Assembly (NCBI GenBank): GCA_028565635.1
Contig: JAOXYB010000127.1
Location: 1 to 20,539 of the forward strand
Reading direction: 5' to 3'
DNA from: Phoronis ovalis
Lineage: Eukaryota; Phoronida; Phoronidae
Length of the DNA stretch: 20,539 nt
Shown: positions 9,601 to 16,410 of the stretch, in pieces
Layout: every line of letters begins with the position of its first letter
Numbering within the stretch: position 1 is the first letter of the stretch
Notes under the pieces: generated by a model
The model's database searches: none
What the model was told of the DNA's origin: nothing
Seen by the model: the letters and a program-made list of their open reading frames with translations, nothing else
Program-made: the position numbers and the translations under genes

Positions 9601-11777
9601 TTGGGTAGCCAGTTTTTTTCAAACATAGCAAAGTTGTTTTTGGAGCTCTGTGAGACATTTCACTTGAAATTACATTTGATTATGACTTAATAACAATTTC
9701 AGGTTGTGATAAATGACCATGTGATTGAGTTATTGGATGATGCCATTGGAGGCGCAAATGTGGATAACTGTGAACATCCATGTTCTGGTGCACCCTGTAG
9801 AAATAATGGGGTGTGCATGCCTCAGAAAAATTTTTATACATGCAGTTGCCCACTAGGATTTGAGAACACAAACTGTGAAGACAGTAAGATTTTAATATTA
9901 CTTTTGTATTTGGTGCAAATAAAATATATAAATCGACCAGTGATTAATAACCATATCATTCTGATGTTTTCTCTTCACTCTCTTTGCTGCTGCAAATTCT
10001 CTGCATGTCCATATTTTATTACAAACTTTTGAAAGTTCTTGCAGTGAAGTTGCATCTACACAGAATATGTTTGAATAATTGTGAAGAGTCAAATCAGAAA
10101 TTGATATACAAGGGTGTAAAACATACAGCTTTTTCCCCTGCTTTTGTTTCAAGTTATTGTCTTTTGAAGTATGTCTTCATGTTACTGAATGCATATATAT
10201 GTTTTGCAGCTGTAAAACAAATGGTACAAGTTCCAATGTTTCAAGGCAACAGTTTCCTTCGCTATTTAGATGTACCAATTCTAAGAAGGTAATATTTACA
10301 GATTATATATAAAATTTCTGCAAAACATTGAAGGAACATGGTGATTTGTTAGAAAAAGTTTGTTACTCATAGTAGAACAGATATTGTCTGTACATTTTTG
10401 TCATTCTGTTTTATTTAGCTTCTAATCATACTATAAAATATAATGTCATTTCCATGTTTCAAAAAAAATAATCATACTTGCCTGAAATTTAACCGATATT
10501 TTATTATCTTGTAAAAAAATCCAAGATTCCTGACTTTGTGTGATTGATATACGTATTAATTTTACAGCTTATATTTAGTAAAGCAAACAAGGTAACAAAC
10601 AAGATTACCTGCAGATCTTTTAAACAGTGAATGTTACATTTATATATTGACAGCAAAGCAAAGATGGTCATCAAAAATCACCTTCCGATACGTGTAATAT
10701 ATTTACTTGGAGAGCTACAATTAAGCAATAAATTATATGTTATATATTATATAATAATTTGGTCAAACCATTGTATTATAGACTTGCAGGTAGTAAAATT
10801 GACATTCAGATGCGTGCACGAATCATTGGCCACGATGGTTTGATATTCTGGTATGGAGAAGAACTAATGACAGGTTCAAGTGATTACTTGGCGCTAGGTG
10901 TTGTTGATGGATACCTCAGGTTAAGTTATAACCTTGGGAGTGGTGATGTCATCATTCCTTACAATGGAAGTCGCTTGGATGATGGACAGTGGCATAATAT
11001 ACGAGCACAAAGGTGATTAGTGATATTAACAAATGCAATTCCATCCGCTATATACATGTATTTGTCAATATTAGAAGTATTTGCTCTGAAGCAATATTCA
11101 AATTCCCCCCCTCCCTATGGCTTCCAGCTTGCACAAAGTGACATTCCCATACACTAATTTATATAAACTAGATTTCATAAAAGTATATTTTATTTTTTTT
11201 ATTTTTCTTAATTATTCAGTCTTAACAAATGTGTTTTTTTGCAGAGACAAGCAGTATGGATATTTAGAAATTGATAATACTATTGTAGTTGAAGGACAGT
11301 CTCCAGGGAACATGAAACAGTTGAATGGAGATGGTCCATTATATTTAGGTAAAACTAAAATGCTTTGACAGTTCTTGAGCATTTTTATGATTGTTTCCTC
11401 AAATCATTTTGACTTGTTTCCATTGCTGATGAATTTGTTTAATCTGCTGATTGGTGCCAAATGTTTTTCGAGTTACCACCAAGTTGTAGATTTTGTTCAT
11501 ACTGGAATCGCACTTAGTTTATATGATATAATTTTGAAACCACATCATGGTAATATTGATCTAAACCTGTACATAACATTTCCCATTTACAATTTAATTA
11601 ACATACAGTGATGATTATACTTCAGGAGGTATGGATGATAACACTGTACAGAAAACAATGAGGAAATATTCACAAGGATTCACAGGATGTATCTCCAATC
11701 TAAAATTAGCCACAGATTATAACATTGAACTGTTAACGCAAGCTACAGATGGACAGAATATTAAAGAATGCTCATGA
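3167..11777 (+). CDS. EGFLAM: Pikachurin (EGF-like, fibronectin III and laminin G domain protein), 3' twelve exons
   Basis: Joined exons: 3167-3655, 5785-5989, 6577-6721, 7097-7292, 7617-7742, 7934-8174, 8610-8838, 9703-9883, 10210-10288, 10782-11012, 11245-11348, 11626-11777. They give 791 complete residues ending at TGA 11775-11777. All introns are GT-AG and the frame never breaks. Counting from the first whole codon, the domains are: charged linker 1-126, EGF1 127-160, LG1 about 164-347, EGF2 352-384, LG2 about 388-566, EGF3 570-601, LG3 about 605-790. LG-closing cysteine pairs are C315/C347, C540/C566 and C763/C790. N-glycosylation sequons occur at N298 and N691. The module order and the short tail after LG3 match vertebrate pikachurin, a secreted ligand of alpha-dystroglycan at photoreceptor ribbon synapses. 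Agrin, the nearest alternative, has an extra EGF between LG1 and LG2. The signal peptide and FN3 part lie upstream of the window. The role in this organism is inferred only. Confidence 0.88.
3656..5784 (+). other. Intron A, 2129 bp, no recognised content
   Basis: The donor is GTAAGG and the acceptor CCTCTTTTCAG. The sequence between is AT-rich and closed in all frames at exon scale. Open frames of 60-90 codons (3635-3844, 4020-4202, antisense 5095-5367) lack domain-like composition and flanking splice logic. I see no alternative EGF or LG exon and no mobile element with clear ends. Confidence 0.7.
5785..5989 (+). CDS. EGFLAM: EGFLAM-like exon B: LG1, first part
   Basis: The exon runs from phase 1 to phase 2. 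It encodes residues 163-230 with the LG opening strands: a FKGTGYVAFPVL stretch, then FTIRLEFRPD, LNGLLLFSG and DFFSVALVDEGYVEF. The donor AG|GTATAT splits an Arg codon. A 587-bp intron follows, with nothing recognisable in it. Confidence 0.9.
6577..6721 (+). CDS. EGFLAM: EGFLAM-like exon C: LG1, middle
   Basis: The acceptor is TTTATGTAG|G and the donor AAG|GTAAAG; phase 2 to phase 0. Residues 232-279 include FDCGTGMGNIRS, the strand-turn typical of LG domains, followed by FGRWNTVIIHR, the conserved W-x-x-V position. The exon is too short to stand out as an open frame by itself. It is placed by splice sites, phase and LG homology. A 375-bp intron without recognised features follows; it holds a CCACCTGGTGG near-palindrome at about 6870. 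Confidence 0.87.
7097..7292 (+). CDS. EGFLAM: EGFLAM-like exon D: LG1, C-terminal part
   Basis: The acceptor is ATATTACAG and the donor G|GTAAGA; phase 0 to phase 1. Residues 280-344 include DFYLGGY (the conserved Y-L/I-G-G strand), YGFVGC with C315, SLNVNDKEFDMR and HGVDIG. The GFxGC-x-x-x-L-x-V-N pattern is the standard end of LG domains. The partner cysteine, C347, is in the next exon. A 324-bp intron follows with no recognised content. Confidence 0.92.
7617..7742 (+). CDS. EGFLAM: EGFLAM-like exon E: EGF2
   Basis: This symmetric phase 1-1 exon of 126 bases encodes C347, which closes LG1, and a complete EGF with cysteines 352, 357, 363, 373, 375 and 384, including CQNGGYC and CPLGFAGQTC. 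The ATG at 7617 is internal to the exon in another frame and is not a start. The exon is a self-contained, skippable cassette. The following intron is 191 bp. Confidence 0.92.
7934..8174 (+). CDS. EGFLAM: EGFLAM-like exon F: LG2, N-terminal half
   Basis: The acceptor follows a long T-run (TTTTTTTTCCAG) and the donor AG|GTAAAT splits an Arg codon; phase 1 to phase 2. Residues 387-466 include YTEVEIVFKPRHANGVLFYN, GDFLSLALIDGYVEY and FDLGTGPGVLR, the same strand order as LG1. The 435-bp intron after it is AT-rich with no recognised feature. Confidence 0.92.
8610..8838 (+). CDS. EGFLAM: EGFLAM-like exon G: LG2, C-terminal half
   Basis: The acceptor is TATCCTTTCAG and the donor AAG|GTAGGA; phase 2 to phase 0. 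Residues 468-543 carry NQWHVVRFSRTGRDGILQVD, LDMYIGG and SFQGCIQK, with C540 pairing with C566 of the next exon. The stretch from W-H to V-D is the part of the protein that most resembles vertebrate pikachurin LG2. Confidence 0.93.
8839..9702 (+). other. Intron G, 864 bp, contains an ankyrin-gene-like fragment
   Basis: The donor is GTAGGA and the acceptor TAACAATTTCAG. Apart from the antisense fragment at 9385-9424 described separately, the sequence is AT-rich and unassigned. The 62-codon frame at 9420-9608 is not credible as a gene. Confidence 0.7.
9385..9424 (-). pseudogene. Fragment resembling the 3' coding end of the 12982-13641 ankyrin gene
   Basis: 37 of 40 bases match 13009-13048, including an unbroken 22-base run. 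Read on the minus strand in the matching frame it gives TKMQQILLEYSAD then stop, against TKMQQILIEHGAD in the intact gene. Upstream of this the similarity fades. It is too short to tell a truncated gene copy from a shared conserved ankyrin-coding fragment or gene conversion tract. Confidence 0.5.
9703..9883 (+). CDS. EGFLAM: EGFLAM-like exon H: end of LG2 plus EGF3
   Basis: Phase 0 to phase 1; donor A|GTAAGA. Residues 544-565 finish LG2 (VINDHVIELLDDAIGGANVD) and C566 closes it. EGF3 follows with cysteines 570, 575, 581, 590, 592 and 601 (CRNNGVC, CPLGFENTNC). Here the LG end and the EGF share one exon, whereas EGF2 has its own. The 326-bp intron after it shows nothing recognisable. Confidence 0.93.
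10210..10288 (+). CDS. EGFLAM: EGFLAM-like exon I: LG3 start, 79-bp mini-exon
   Basis: The acceptor is TATGTTTTGCAG and the donor AG|GTAATA; phase 1 to phase 2. Residues 605-629 (VQVPMFQGNSFLRYLDVPIL) are the typical opening strands of an LG domain. The exon is placed by phase continuity with both neighbours and by its match to the LG1 and LG2 openings. A 493-bp unassigned intron follows. Confidence 0.88.
10782..11012 (+). CDS. EGFLAM: EGFLAM-like exon J: LG3 core
   Basis: The acceptor is TTGTATTATAG at 10781; a second AG eight bases on (10789) would put a TAG stop straight after the junction. The donor is AG|GTGATT; phase 2 at both ends. Residues 631-706 include HDGLIFWYGEE, DYLALGVVDGYLRLSYNLGSG and DDGQWHNIRAQR. 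The VVDGYLxLxYNLGSG stretch is diagnostic of agrin, perlecan and pikachurin LG domains. The sequon N691-G-S lies just after it. Confidence 0.93.
11245..11348 (+). CDS. EGFLAM: EGFLAM-like exon K: LG3 middle
   Basis: The acceptor is GTTTTTTTGCAG and the donor G|GTAAAA; phase 2 to phase 1. Residues 708-741 include YGYLEIDN, SPGNMKQLN and GPLYLG, the strand before the final LG segment. Preceding intron 232 bp, following intron 277 bp. Confidence 0.92.
11626..11777 (+). CDS. EGFLAM: EGFLAM-like exon L: LG3 end and stop codon
   Basis: The acceptor is TTATACTTCAG; entry phase 1. Residues 742-791 contain GFTGCISNLKL (C763) and DGQNIKEC (C790), followed by one Ser and TGA. The closing cysteine next to the C-terminus is as in vertebrate pikachurin, so the protein end is complete. 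Confidence 0.92.
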
Positions 11778-12441
11778 ATTATAAGTCTCAACTTTTACCA
11801 AAATACAGCTTTGTGAAAATGTTAGCCATATAGGAGGACATAACCTGTATAGTAACTGTTGTATGTTTTTTAAAAATATATAATTTTCAGCTAATCGTGT
11901 TTTAGCTAAAATTTTATTGAACTCTAAGATATAAATTGTAATCTTGCTCAAATCAGATAGCTGAAAGTTTGAACAATTAGAACATTATTGTACACCATTT
12001 ATCATCTTTGTTTGATTATGGTTCAAAAAAATAATTGTGCATTTTCAAATATTCAATCAAAGTTTATCCCTTACAGTCAGCTATTATCTAAACAGTTTAA
12101 TAAACATGTTTATAAAAATTAAAATGTCATACATTAATAAATAATCAATTCAGACTAATTGTTATGCTACTCTGTCTTGTAGGGATAGAACTTATTTGAT
12201 GTCCTTATATTTTATGTTTTTTGTTAACAAATTTTACAAAATAATTGTTATAGATAGTTTTAGTCTACATTCAGCAAACACCTGCCAAGTTACATTTCTC
12301 ATAAAATACATACTTAAAAAACAATATCAATATTTGTTTAAGAATTTGTTTGTAAATTACCCAGTAAAGTCAGCATTTATAAAAAATAAAATTATTAATA
12401 AATTATCTAGATGTACATTTAAATTATGTTTTTCAAATAAA
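11778..12441 (+). other. EGFLAM-like 3' UTR (end uncertain)
   Basis: AT-rich sequence after the stop. The first poly(A) hexamers appear at 12099-12104, with an ATTAAA at 12118-12123 and another AATAAA at 12136-12141. The last is followed by a T/G-rich stretch (12160-12180) suited to a downstream element. Further AATAAA copies lie at 12385-12390, 12397-12402 and 12436-12441. The 84-codon frame at 12196-12450 is not gene-like. Confidence 0.5.
12136..12141 (+). terminator. Candidate poly(A) signal AATAAA for the EGFLAM-like gene
   Basis: Chosen among several hexamers because a T/G-rich run (TGTTATGCTACTCTGTCTTG) begins about 20 bases downstream. The AT-rich context makes chance hexamers common. 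Confidence 0.4.
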
Positions 12442-12810
12442 CAATTTTAATGAAGAGGGTGACTTTTGTATAGTTACTTATATAGTGTAGATGTGTATGA
12501 AGTGAAAAGATGCAATGATATGACCAGCTAAAGATCACAGTTATATCGGTGCCAGATACTTTCAACAAAAATAGTACTCTTATCTGAATGCTGTTTAGTA
12601 TCCAAGAAGACATTTTAGTCATCAAAAGACAGTATCACATGAAAATTTCAACGAATTGTAAAATGGTTTGATGATTAAAAACAATGATAAACCTTGCATA
12701 GTATTTTTAGTTATTTGTAAAAATTAACTAAAATTCTAAAATACATTCACAACGATAATTTCACAAAGTATACATTAAACACAAATAATAAAATATTGTG
12801 TCTAGATACT
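12442..12810. other. Intergenic sequence between convergent genes
   Basis: AT-rich sequence with no recognised element, between the last plus-strand AATAAA (12436) and the minus-strand poly(A) signal (12811). Confidence 0.5.
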
Positions 12811-12816
12811 TTTATT
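12811..12816 (-). terminator. Candidate poly(A) signal AATAAA for the ankyrin gene
   Basis: TTTATT on the plus strand is AATAAA on the minus strand, about 165 bases after the ankyrin stop codon. It is the first such hexamer met downstream of that stop. Confidence 0.5.
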
Positions 12817-12981
12817 TATGATATTTAACACAGTACCACAAATTTCCTTCAATTCAAAACTCTTAATTCAATGTGGCAATAATACAATTTTTAAGTGGAT
12901 GATTTGTTTTTAAAAATTTCATTTCTGCTATTACAATACTTATGAAAAACCAGTTATATGTCACATACAGTTTAAAAAATG

Positions 12982-13641
12982 TCATCCCAAAGGATCCGGA
13001 ATACTATCATCTGCACCGTGTTCTATTAAAATTTGTTGCATCTTTGTTTGCCGTTTTGCCGCATGCAATGGTGTGCGACCCTCTTCATCTTGCACATTAA
13101 CATCAGCTCCATAATCCAACAACAGAGATATAACGGCATGATTACCAGCAAATGCTGCATGGTGCAGCGGTGTTCTACCAGAAAAGTCAGTTACATTTAC
13201 GTCATCTTTTTCCCCATTTTCTATTAGGTATTTAATCATGTCACACGGATTAGCATATGAAGCACATGCTTTGTGTATTGCAAGAAGTCCTTGTTCATCA
13301 GCACTATACAGATCTGCACCATACTTTACTAACAATTCAACAAGTTCTAAATTACTACGCTGTGTAGCCATGTGCAATAAACTTTGTCCACCATTTCTTC
13401 TCGAATGGACGTCTGCTCCTTTCTCTAACAATAATTCTGTAATTTTCACTTGCTCACAAGAAACAGCATATTGCACAGCATTATAAAATTCAGGTGCAAA
13501 CTCAAGAGGGTTACCTGTTATGTTAAATTCTTCATTTATTATGTCCAACCATTTATCACCAGCATCGTGTAGTATTTTTCTAACAGTTTTAATGTTCCCA
13601 CTCTTGATTGGTGGTCTAAGTTTTCCTTGGTTAACACCCAT
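12982..13641 (-). CDS. Ankyrin-repeat protein, 219 residues, single coding exon
   Basis: An uninterrupted frame from ATG (13641-13639) to stop. The start is supported by an in-frame TAA only four codons upstream (13656-13654) with no ATG between. Repeats: a degenerate cap about 9-43 (IKSGNIKTVRKILHDAG), then about 50-82, 84-115, 117-150, 154-185 (GRTPLHHAAFAGNHAVISLL) and 187-213 (GRTPLHAAKRQ). LLLEKGADV, LLVKYGADL and LLLDYGADV give the usual helix-turn consensus. Repeat 117-150 has an insertion. There is no signal peptide, membrane segment, SOCS box or other domain, so it is probably a cytosolic adaptor. MGVNQGK at the start fits an N-myristoylation motif. Its partner is unknown. It is convergent with the EGFLAM-like gene, stops 1204 bases apart. 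I do not recognise a specific orthologue. Confidence 0.85.
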   Translation of the reverse strand: MGVNQGKLRPPIKSGNIKTVRKILHDAGDKWLDIINEEFNITGNPLEFAPEFYNAVQYAVSCEQVKITELLLEKGADVHSRRNGGQSLLHMATQRSNLELVELLVKYGADLYSADEQGLLAIHKACASYANPCDMIKYLIENGEKDDVNVTDFSGRTPLHHAAFAGNHAVISLLLDYGADVNVQDEEGRTPLHAAKRQTKMQQILIEHGADDSIPDPLG

Positions 13642-14028
13642 GAAGAGACTGAATTAGAACTCTAATGAGATAAGCTTGTCAAAATATTTCTGAAAGAATT
13701 TTAAATAACTTTACTAAAAAAATGCATATATTCAATAGTTACCAACTTTACGGTGTTATCTCAGTATCAGTCATTAGGTAACTCATTTTAGCTAAACTTA
13801 AACAATTGCACTATAAGTAATACTTCATATATTCGATATTTGGATAATCGTTATATACCCATTTTAACACATCTATATTTACACCTGGGTCTTTCTCCCG
13901 GTCTCTCCATTGTTGTGTTGTGAAGGAACCTCGGAGGGATCACTTACGCAATGTGTATTTCATTGTATATAGTGTCAAGTGATCTTAAGCATGTGTGACT
14001 CAAGTTTTAAAATTTCCTTGTCAGACTA
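13642..14028 (-). other. 5' flank of the ankyrin gene
   Basis: The sequence directly upstream of the ATG (minus strand) includes TTCTAATTCAG at about 13661-13651, which could be a splice acceptor joining a non-coding 5' exon. The pyrimidine tract is weak, so a continuous 5' UTR is equally possible. The rest is AT-rich, apart from a less AT-rich stretch at about 13880-13950. Confidence 0.35.
13851..13857 (-). promoter_or_regulatory. Possible TATA box for the ankyrin gene
   Basis: The minus strand reads GGGTATATAACG. A start of transcription some 30 bases downstream would give a 5' UTR of about 180 bases. TATA-like strings are frequent by chance at this base composition. Confidence 0.25.
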
Positions 14029-14110
14029 AAGAGCTGTCAGCCCGGGGGTACTCGTGTTTTTTTTCTGGTGTGGTACAGTTCAGTGAAAATTTTGGATTTG
14101 GATTGCATAT
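14029..14110. repeat. Fragment carrying the CCCGGGGGTACTCG boundary motif
   Basis: AGCCCGGGGGTACTCGTG at 14039-14056 is followed by a T-run and GGTGTGGTAC. The order of G-run, TACTC, T-run and GTAC parallels the inverted 3' end of the block at 1-362 and the 5' end of the block at 1536-1960. It is probably a truncated copy of the same family. Confidence 0.4.
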
Positions 14111-14156
14111 TTCTTGCTGTTTTTTTTTTGATTGCTACCTTAAAGAAATTCAAAAC

Positions 14157-14288
14157 TCTATAGAATTCTATACAGAGCTCTCTAGAGATATCTGTAGAGA
14201 GCAATATAGAATTCTATAGGCAACTTTATAGAATTCTATAGAATCGGAGCTCTATAAAATTCTATAGAGCTCTATAGGATTCTATAGT
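14157..14288. repeat. Palindromic decamer array (CTATAGAATT / CTATAGAGCT)
   Basis: TATAGAATTCTATA occurs intact at 14159-14172, 14205-14218 and 14227-14240. A near-perfect 24-base palindrome centred on GATATC spans 14178-14201. A 26-base near-perfect palindrome from GAGCTC to GAGCTC spans 14247-14272. Much of the array is readable as 10-base units CTATA-R-A/G-N-N-T, so it is both tandem and self-complementary. Confidence 0.85.
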
Positions 14289-15790
14289 GGGCATACACTA
14301 TAAACGTTATTTCCATTTTTGTCACGGCATAATAATAATGCCAGAGTGATGGCACAACTGCCGTAGGCAGTGAAAATCATCCTCACCTTGTCCCGTGTTC
14401 GTCTTAAAAACCTTTCGTCTTTTTATTAGAAGGTGATCATTCCATCCTGGCGTTTTGTTGACCTTGACAGCACTTCCTGATTATTTATTGCGCTTGCGCT
14501 GATTATAGGAAGGCCCTTTATAACTGTATCAATAAATTTCTAAATATTAAATACTGATGTGCAATCAGAACAACTATTCATATTCGTTGTCCGCTAGTTA
14601 AACTATGATTGATATACTAAATAAGTTTTATATTTTATATTTAATTGCGTTCACCACTCCCGGCCAGATCTAAAATGGATATCTCCTAATTGGTTACCCA
14701 AAGGGTACTAACCGGTACTAATATATTTTCAGTAGGTAGACTACCAAAACAAAAATTTGCTCCCAAAAATAATTAAAGGGTGTGTTTTTATTATCTGGTC
14801 CCAAAATGAAATAGGCTAGTTTATTCTGTATTTTGAAATAATAAAAAAAGTGTACATTGTTTTCTGTAATTTATAGTGTTTTTTTTTGCGCGTATGTTAA
14901 ATCATAGCATGTATAATCATAATGTATGTTTATATTATTTTATATGCAAAATGTTAACCTTGTTTAGTACATTGAGGGAATGGCCTTAATTTACACCTCG
15001 GTAATGTGAGCACCCATAAAACAACTAACACCATTATTCACTACTAAAAAATGCCGTACACTGAAAAATAAACCAAAATCTTTCTTTTTTGTCTATTATG
15101 TCAAGGGAATCATGTAAAATGTGAGTAATCATGTTGAATTGGCTAATAAAAACGCATGAAAAGTGTGTTTATTTGAGGACCAGGCGCTTAATGCGCGTTA
15201 CGGGTTTATGAAGGAAAATCGACCATTTTGACCAAAAAGGGCATGTTCTTGCTTACGGTCTGTTTTTCTATTTGTCAAAATTTTCATGTTGAGTCTACCA
15301 CCACCAAGTTAAGTAACATTATTTTTGGTTGTCGAAAAATTTCAGTCGTGGATAGAGTTCTGATTTGGGCATAGGTCTTTCTTAGGGACCATTTTTCGAA
15401 TATCTTCAACCACTTGTTTAAGTTCTGTTTTGAGGCCATTAACAGGCATGATTACCCACCTTTTTTGAGTGGCTCCCTCCGGGCAAGGGAGATACGCAGG
15501 TAAGCATAGAACACACTTTAGACCAGTTTAAGTTTGTTTCATGTATTAGCCTTTGTTTGGCAGTTTACTGTTGCTCTTTAAAAATATAGCCTGTAGTCTG
15601 GGTATTATTAACGGGATTATTAACACGGTAGCTTTTACTGATTTCCAACATGTCTGTATTACAAGCACCAAATGTAATGTGCAACGTCCCTTGTGTATTT
15701 CTCCAATACTTCTCCAGATGGCAACACGGTGCCCTCACTTTTAAAATATTTTCCCGCTAACAAATATGCTTTAAAGACTTGATGCTACGG
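14289..15790. other. Non-coding sequence with short hairpins and repeat-like patches
   Basis: No gene recognised. A hairpin ACTGCC-GTA-GGCAGT lies at 14357-14371 and CTCCCT-loop-AGGGAG at 15473-15491. The second is preceded by TTTTTTGAGTGG and contains CCGGG, resembling the AGTGAGCCCCCCGGG edge at 340-354. Patches such as AAAGGGTGTGTTTTT (about 14776) and TTAGGGACCATTTTTC (about 15383) recall the ~33-bp unit, so part of this stretch may be decayed repeat. Confidence 0.4.
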
Positions 15791-15798
15791 GGTGCAAC

Positions 15799-15816
15799 GG
15801 GGGGGGGGGGGGGGGG
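15799..15816. repeat. G18 homopolymer
   Basis: Eighteen consecutive G, preceded by GGGG and AACGG. A possible G-quadruplex former; also a common place for length error in assemblies. Confidence 0.95.
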
Positions 15817-16380
15817 CTGTGAAAGCCGAATTGTTCATCGCCTACTCAAGGCTGCCAGGTCATTTATCATGCATATGTATTACTATGCGTAACTCGAATA
15901 ATCTTTTGAAGAACCGATTCCAAACTTAATATGATGTATCAGACCGGGTTAGCCATTCCAGCCGAGAATTACCTAATTCCATTAGAATACACCTCTAAAC
16001 ATTTCAAGAATTTCGGCTTTCACATACCCTTGTATAGGTGTAATTACAGATAATATTCCTACTTCCCAGATACTATAAAAAGATAGAACTCATTACCAGA
16101 CAACGTTAGTTGACCATTAGTTAACTGGGAGTTTATAGAACGCGCCACTTTATAATCTTTCACACTTACATTGTCAAATGAAAATATGCAGTATAGCGTA
16201 CACATACTTGTTGTTTTCCTGTGTGAGTGTCAACGTTTATTTATATGTATTGCTTTTATATGTGATCTTTGACTTTGTCTTTGTCAATTACGTTTCTTTT
16301 TTCCTTTAAATTTTTCTCTGCTTTATACTGCTTTTTTAATTTGTCCCCATCTTCCCCCAGTCACTTCAACTACATGAAGT
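15817..16380. other. Non-coding sequence
   Basis: No gene, RNA or element recognised; moderately AT-rich single-copy-looking sequence. Confidence 0.5.
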
Positions 16381-16410
16381 TATAATATAATATAATATAT
16401 ATATATATAT
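16381..16410. repeat. TA-rich microsatellite
   Basis: TATAATATAATATAATATAT grades into a pure AT run; a compound TATAA/AT repeat of 30 bases. Confidence 0.9.

Noticed and set aside
3167-11777. Agrin rather than pikachurin
   Set aside because: Agrin has an additional EGF between LG1 and LG2 and typically insert sites in the LG domains; here each LG is separated by a single EGF and the LG2 and LG3 sequences resemble pikachurin more. A tree would settle it.
13033-13486. Plus-strand open frames of 64 and 82 codons
   Set aside because: They are mirror-frame shadows of the ankyrin coding sequence on the minus strand.
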